This document shows positions 36,819 to 39,181 of a stretch of 39,181 nucleotides of DNA, piece after piece. A model generated the notes under the pieces. It had not been told where the DNA came from. It saw nothing but the letters and a program-made list of their open reading frames with translations, and did not search any database. The translations under genes and the position numbers were made by a program. Location of the stretch: NCBI GenBank assembly GCA_000403215.2, contig KE159549.1, positions 354,846 through 394,026 on the forward strand, written 5' to 3'. The DNA is from Lachnospiraceae bacterium A4 (GTDB lineage Bacteria; Bacillota; Clostridia; Lachnospirales; Lachnospiraceae). Every line of letters starts with the position of its first letter. Position 1 is the first letter of the stretch.

Positions 36819-38858
36819 TTAATTATTCAGGTCAAGCTCGATATCGCCAGAGAATACCTTTGCTTCCTTGCCAAGAGCGTTCGGAATGATTGTAAAGGTA
36901 TTGGAGATACCATCCTGTGCATCCTTGAACGGAAGTTTTGATACAGAGGACAGAGAAGCTACTGCACCATTTGTATCACGTCCGTGCATTGGGTTTGCAC
37001 CCGGAGCAAACGGCTGTCCCTTCTTACGTCCGTCAGGTGTGTTACCTGTAGCCTTACCATAAGTTACATTTGATGTAATTGTAAGGATTGAAGTTGTAGG
37101 AACACCATTTCTGTAGGTATGATGTCTTCTGATTGCAGTCATGAACTTGTGTACAACATCCTGTGCGATTAAGTCTACGCGGTCATCGTCATTACCATAT
37201 TTAGGGAACTCGCCAGTTGTCTCGAAGTCAACGATGATGCCGTCCTCGTCACGGATTGCCTTTACCTGTGCATACTTGATCGCTGATAAAGAGTCGGCAA
37301 CGATAGAAAGTCCAGCAACACCTGTAGCGAAGTATCTCTTCACGTCTCTGTCATGAAGAGCCATCTCTGCTCTCTCATAGCAGTACTTGTCATGCATATA
37401 GTGAATGATATTGAGTGTATTTACATACACGTCTGCCTGCCACTCAAGCATATCCATGAATTTGCTGTATACATCATCGTAATTGAGGATATCACCCTCA
37501 ACAGGACGATACTTCGGTCCAACCTGTTTCTTGGTAACTTCGTCCACACCACCATTTAAAGCGTAGAGCAAGCACTTTGCAACGTTTGCACGAGCGCCGA
37601 AGAACTGCATTTCCTTACCGATTACCATAGAAGATACGCAGCAAGCGATACCGTAGTCATCGCCGTGTGTCACTCTCATCAGGTCGTCGTTCTCATACTG
37701 GATGGAAGAAGTCTGGATAGACATCTTTGCACAGTATCTCTTCCAGTTCTCAGGAAGTCTTGTAGACCAAAGTACTGTCAGGTTTGGCTCTGGGCTGGGT
37801 CCGAGGTTTGTCAGTGTGTTCAGGTAACGGAAGGACATCTTTGTAACGAGAGGACGTCCGTCAACGCCAACACCGCCGAGAGACTCTGTTACCCATACAG
37901 GATCGCCAGCGAAGATCTGGTTGTATTCTGGTGTACGTGCAAATTTGATCAGACGAAGCTTCATGATGAAGTGGTCAACGAACTCCTGAATCTGCTCCTC
38001 TGTAAATGTTCCGTTCTTTAAGTCTCTCTGTGCATAGCAGTCAAGGAAAGTAGAGGTACGTCCAAGGGACATTGCAGCGCCATTCTGCTCCTTAACAGCA
38101 CATAAATATCCGAAGTATGTAGCCTGGATTGCTTCCTGTACGTTTGTAGCCGGCTTAGAGATATCGCAGCCATAAGAAGCAGCCATTTCCTTCATCAGCT
38201 TGAGCGCTACCATCTGCTCGGAAAGCTCTTCGCGGAGACGGATTACGTCATCTGTCATCACGCGTCCTGTGGAATCCTTCTGAGCCTGCTTATCCTCGAT
38301 CAGTCTGTCGATACCATAGAGCGCAACTCTTCTGTAGTCGCCGATGATACGTCCGCGTCCGTAAGCATCAGGAAGACCTGTGATGATGTGTGAAGAACGG
38401 CATGCTCTCATCTCCTGATTGTAAGCGTCAAAACATCCTGCGTTGTGTGTCTTTCTGTGTGTAGAGAAGAACTCACTAACCTCAGGGTCTACTTCGTAGC
38501 CGTTGTCTGAGCAAGCTTTCTCTGCCATTCTGATACCGCCGTATGGCTGCAATGAACGCTTGAAAGGCTTGTCGGTCTGGAATCCAACGATGGTCTCCTT
38601 GCTCTTGTCGAGGTATCCCGGACCATGAGAAGTGATCGTGGAGATTACTTTTGTGTCCATATCAAGAACACCGCCTGCTTCTCTCTCCTTCTTCTGAAGA
38701 TCAAGAACCATGTCCCATAAATCCTTTGTGTTCTGTGTAGGTCCTGCTAAGAAAGACTCATCTCCGTCGTATGGTGCGAAGTTCTTCTGGATGAAGTCAC
38801 GCACGTTGATTTCGCTTTCCCATTTTCCACCTACAAAATCTTTCCATTCTGGTCTCAT
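36819..38858 (-). CDS. pflB: Pyruvate formate-lyase large subunit lacking the glycyl-radical domain
   Basis: This 679-residue cytoplasmic enzyme subunit belongs to the reaction that turns pyruvate and CoA into acetyl-CoA and formate. The full barrel is present: [55 protein letters not shown], the catalytic pair Cys406-Cys407 in [10 protein letters not shown], and [20 protein letters not shown]. It ends at [20 protein letters not shown] plus a few residues, where ordinary PflB continues into the glycine loop. The stop TAA is followed by two more in-frame stops, so readthrough is unlikely. Large plus small protein equals 760 residues, the length of E. coli PflB. AGGAGG lies 9 bases before the ATG. 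Confidence 0.96.
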   Translation of the reverse strand: MRPEWKDFVGGKWESEINVRDFIQKNFAPYDGDESFLAGPTQNTKDLWDMVLDLQKKEREAGGVLDMDTKVISTITSHGPGYLDKSKETIVGFQTDKPFKRSLQPYGGIRMAEKACSDNGYEVDPEVSEFFSTHRKTHNAGCFDAYNQEMRACRSSHIITGLPDAYGRGRIIGDYRRVALYGIDRLIEDKQAQKDSTGRVMTDDVIRLREELSEQMVALKLMKEMAASYGCDISKPATNVQEAIQATYFGYLCAVKEQNGAAMSLGRTSTFLDCYAQRDLKNGTFTEEQIQEFVDHFIMKLRLIKFARTPEYNQIFAGDPVWVTESLGGVGVDGRPLVTKMSFRYLNTLTNLGPSPEPNLTVLWSTRLPENWKRYCAKMSIQTSSIQYENDDLMRVTHGDDYGIACCVSSMVIGKEMQFFGARANVAKCLLYALNGGVDEVTKKQVGPKYRPVEGDILNYDDVYSKFMDMLEWQADVYVNTLNIIHYMHDKYCYERAEMALHDRDVKRYFATGVAGLSIVADSLSAIKYAQVKAIRDEDGIIVDFETTGEFPKYGNDDDRVDLIAQDVVHKFMTAIRRHHTYRNGVPTTSILTITSNVTYGKATGNTPDGRKKGQPFAPGANPMHGRDTNGAVASLSSVSKLPFKDAQDGISNTFTIIPNALGKEAKVFSGDIELDLNN

Positions 38859-38895
38859 TTTGCAAAGCCTCCTAAAATAAAAATTTAAATTTCAT

Positions 38896-38910
38896 GCGGT
38901 GTGGCACCGC
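38896..38910 (-). repeat. Short hairpin in the pfl leader
   Basis: GCGGTG and CACCGC pair perfectly around a 3-base loop in the untranslated leader, about 40 bases before the start codon. It may stabilise the mRNA. Confidence 0.4.
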
Positions 38911-38955
38911 CAGTTACTAAGTTTAGAATGAATCCTGTCTCACATTCATAACTGT

Positions 38956-38985
38956 ATTATATCCTCAATTTTGTATACACGTCAA
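38956..38985 (-). promoter_or_regulatory. Strong sigma-A promoter of the pfl operon
   Basis: On the minus strand TTGACG (38980-38985) and a perfect TATAAT (38956-38961) are spaced 18 bases. The leader is about 90 bases. The remaining sequence to the window end (38986-39181) has no gene that I can support; it contains a palindrome and a long hairpin, listed separately. Confidence 0.8.
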
Positions 38986-39035
38986 CACTATTCTTTGTAC
39001 TTTTTTGTGTACAGCCGGGAAAAAATTATAAAAAT

Positions 39036-39053
39036 TTTGTGAATTATCACAAA
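39036..39053. promoter_or_regulatory. Palindrome upstream of the pfl promoter, candidate regulator site
   Basis: TTTGTGA (39036-39042) and TCACAAA (39047-39053) are perfect 7-base arms around 4 bases, about 50 bases upstream of the -35 box. The arms recall Rex and CRP/FNR half sites, but the spacing is 2 bases shorter than in those families, so I do not assign the regulator. Confidence 0.5.
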
Positions 39054-39137
39054 GGGCGCAGACATAGTATTGAGGGGGAGAAAATAACAGGGTTGTTTCA
39101 CGAAGAATAATTGAAACTAATAGACACGGCATTTTTA

Positions 39138-39177
39138 CGAGGGATATGGAAGCTATACATATTTTCCATATCCCTCG
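39138..39177. repeat. Perfect 14-base-pair inverted repeat at the window edge
   Basis: CGAGGGATATGGAA (39138-39151) pairs perfectly with TTCCATATCCCTCG (39164-39177) around a 12-base loop. It may be the terminator of a neighbouring gene outside the window, but the bases that would show a T-tract are cut off. Confidence 0.55.
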
Positions 39178-39181
39178 ACTT

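Noticed and set aside
36786-36821. Possible readthrough or frameshift joining the large pfl gene to the glycyl-radical gene
   Set aside because: The two are in the same frame, but three in-frame stops (36819-36821, 36792-36794, 36786-36788) follow one another, and the small gene has its own strong ribosome binding site.

Overview
The window looks like chromosomal core DNA of a strictly anaerobic, low-to-middle GC member of the Clostridia, most probably a gut Lachnospiraceae (Roseburia/Eubacterium/Blautia-like). The evidence is the gene content: rpsF-ssb-rpsR, a DUF951 protein, gdpP-rplI-dnaB, a cluster-bearing mini-ferredoxin, pyruvate formate-lyase with its activase, intracellular arabinofuranosidases and an F-type ATPase whose c subunit carries a sodium-binding signature. 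There are no rRNA, tRNA, CRISPR, phage or insertion-sequence features.

Layout, left to right. 0.2-3.2 kb: aminotransferase, patatin-like lipase and uppP on +. 3.2-6.2 kb on -: an ArsR-type regulator with a large unassigned C-terminal domain, a membrane-anchored LuxR-type regulator paired with a miniature MotA-like protein, and a DUF402 protein. 6.3-10 kb on +: a signalling cluster of a FIST-domain protein, a soluble chemoreceptor, a lone Hpt protein and a response regulator with an HD-GYP domain. 10.2-17.4 kb on +: the complete ATP synthase operon (two AtpI/AtpZ-like proteins, then B-E-F-H-A-G-D-C). 17.5-19.0 kb on -: a DUF2262-like protein and an unrecognised protein. 19.5-22.0 kb on +: GH43 and GH51 arabinofuranosidases. 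22-27 kb on +: a DUF6171-like protein, membrane-anchored GH25 lysozyme, sirtuin, DUF951, rpsF-ssb-rpsR and pepT. 27.3-32.3 kb on +: gdpP, rplI, dnaB and a MerR-type coiled-coil protein. 32.4-33.6 kb on -: ferredoxin and pflA. 33.7-36.1 kb on +: an ECF sigma factor with its DUF4179 partner, and an orphan BlaI-type repressor. 36.2-38.9 kb on -: the pyruvate formate-lyase locus.

The most striking feature is that pyruvate formate-lyase is split. A 679-residue protein carries the whole catalytic barrel with the Cys-Cys pair but stops just before the glycyl-radical domain. That domain, with the RVSGYAV motif, is a separate 81-residue gene with its own strong ribosome binding site. Together they total 760 residues, the length of the ordinary one-chain enzyme. 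Between them sits a third small gene for a cysteine-rich protein whose N-terminal half resembles the start of the glycyl-radical domain. PflA, the radical-SAM activase, is encoded 3 kb away on the same strand. The three pfl genes share one strong promoter, have a hairpin between the large and small subunits, and end at one terminator. I read this as a two-component, possibly three-component, pyruvate formate-lyase in which the oxygen-sensitive radical piece is always supplied in trans.

Secondary points of interest are the predicted Na+-coupled ATP synthase, the FIST/MCP/Hpt/HD-GYP cluster without a kinase, the MotA-like/LuxR pair, and several well-formed inverted repeats that look like operators, including near-identical palindromes upstream of the BlaI-type gene and of pfl.
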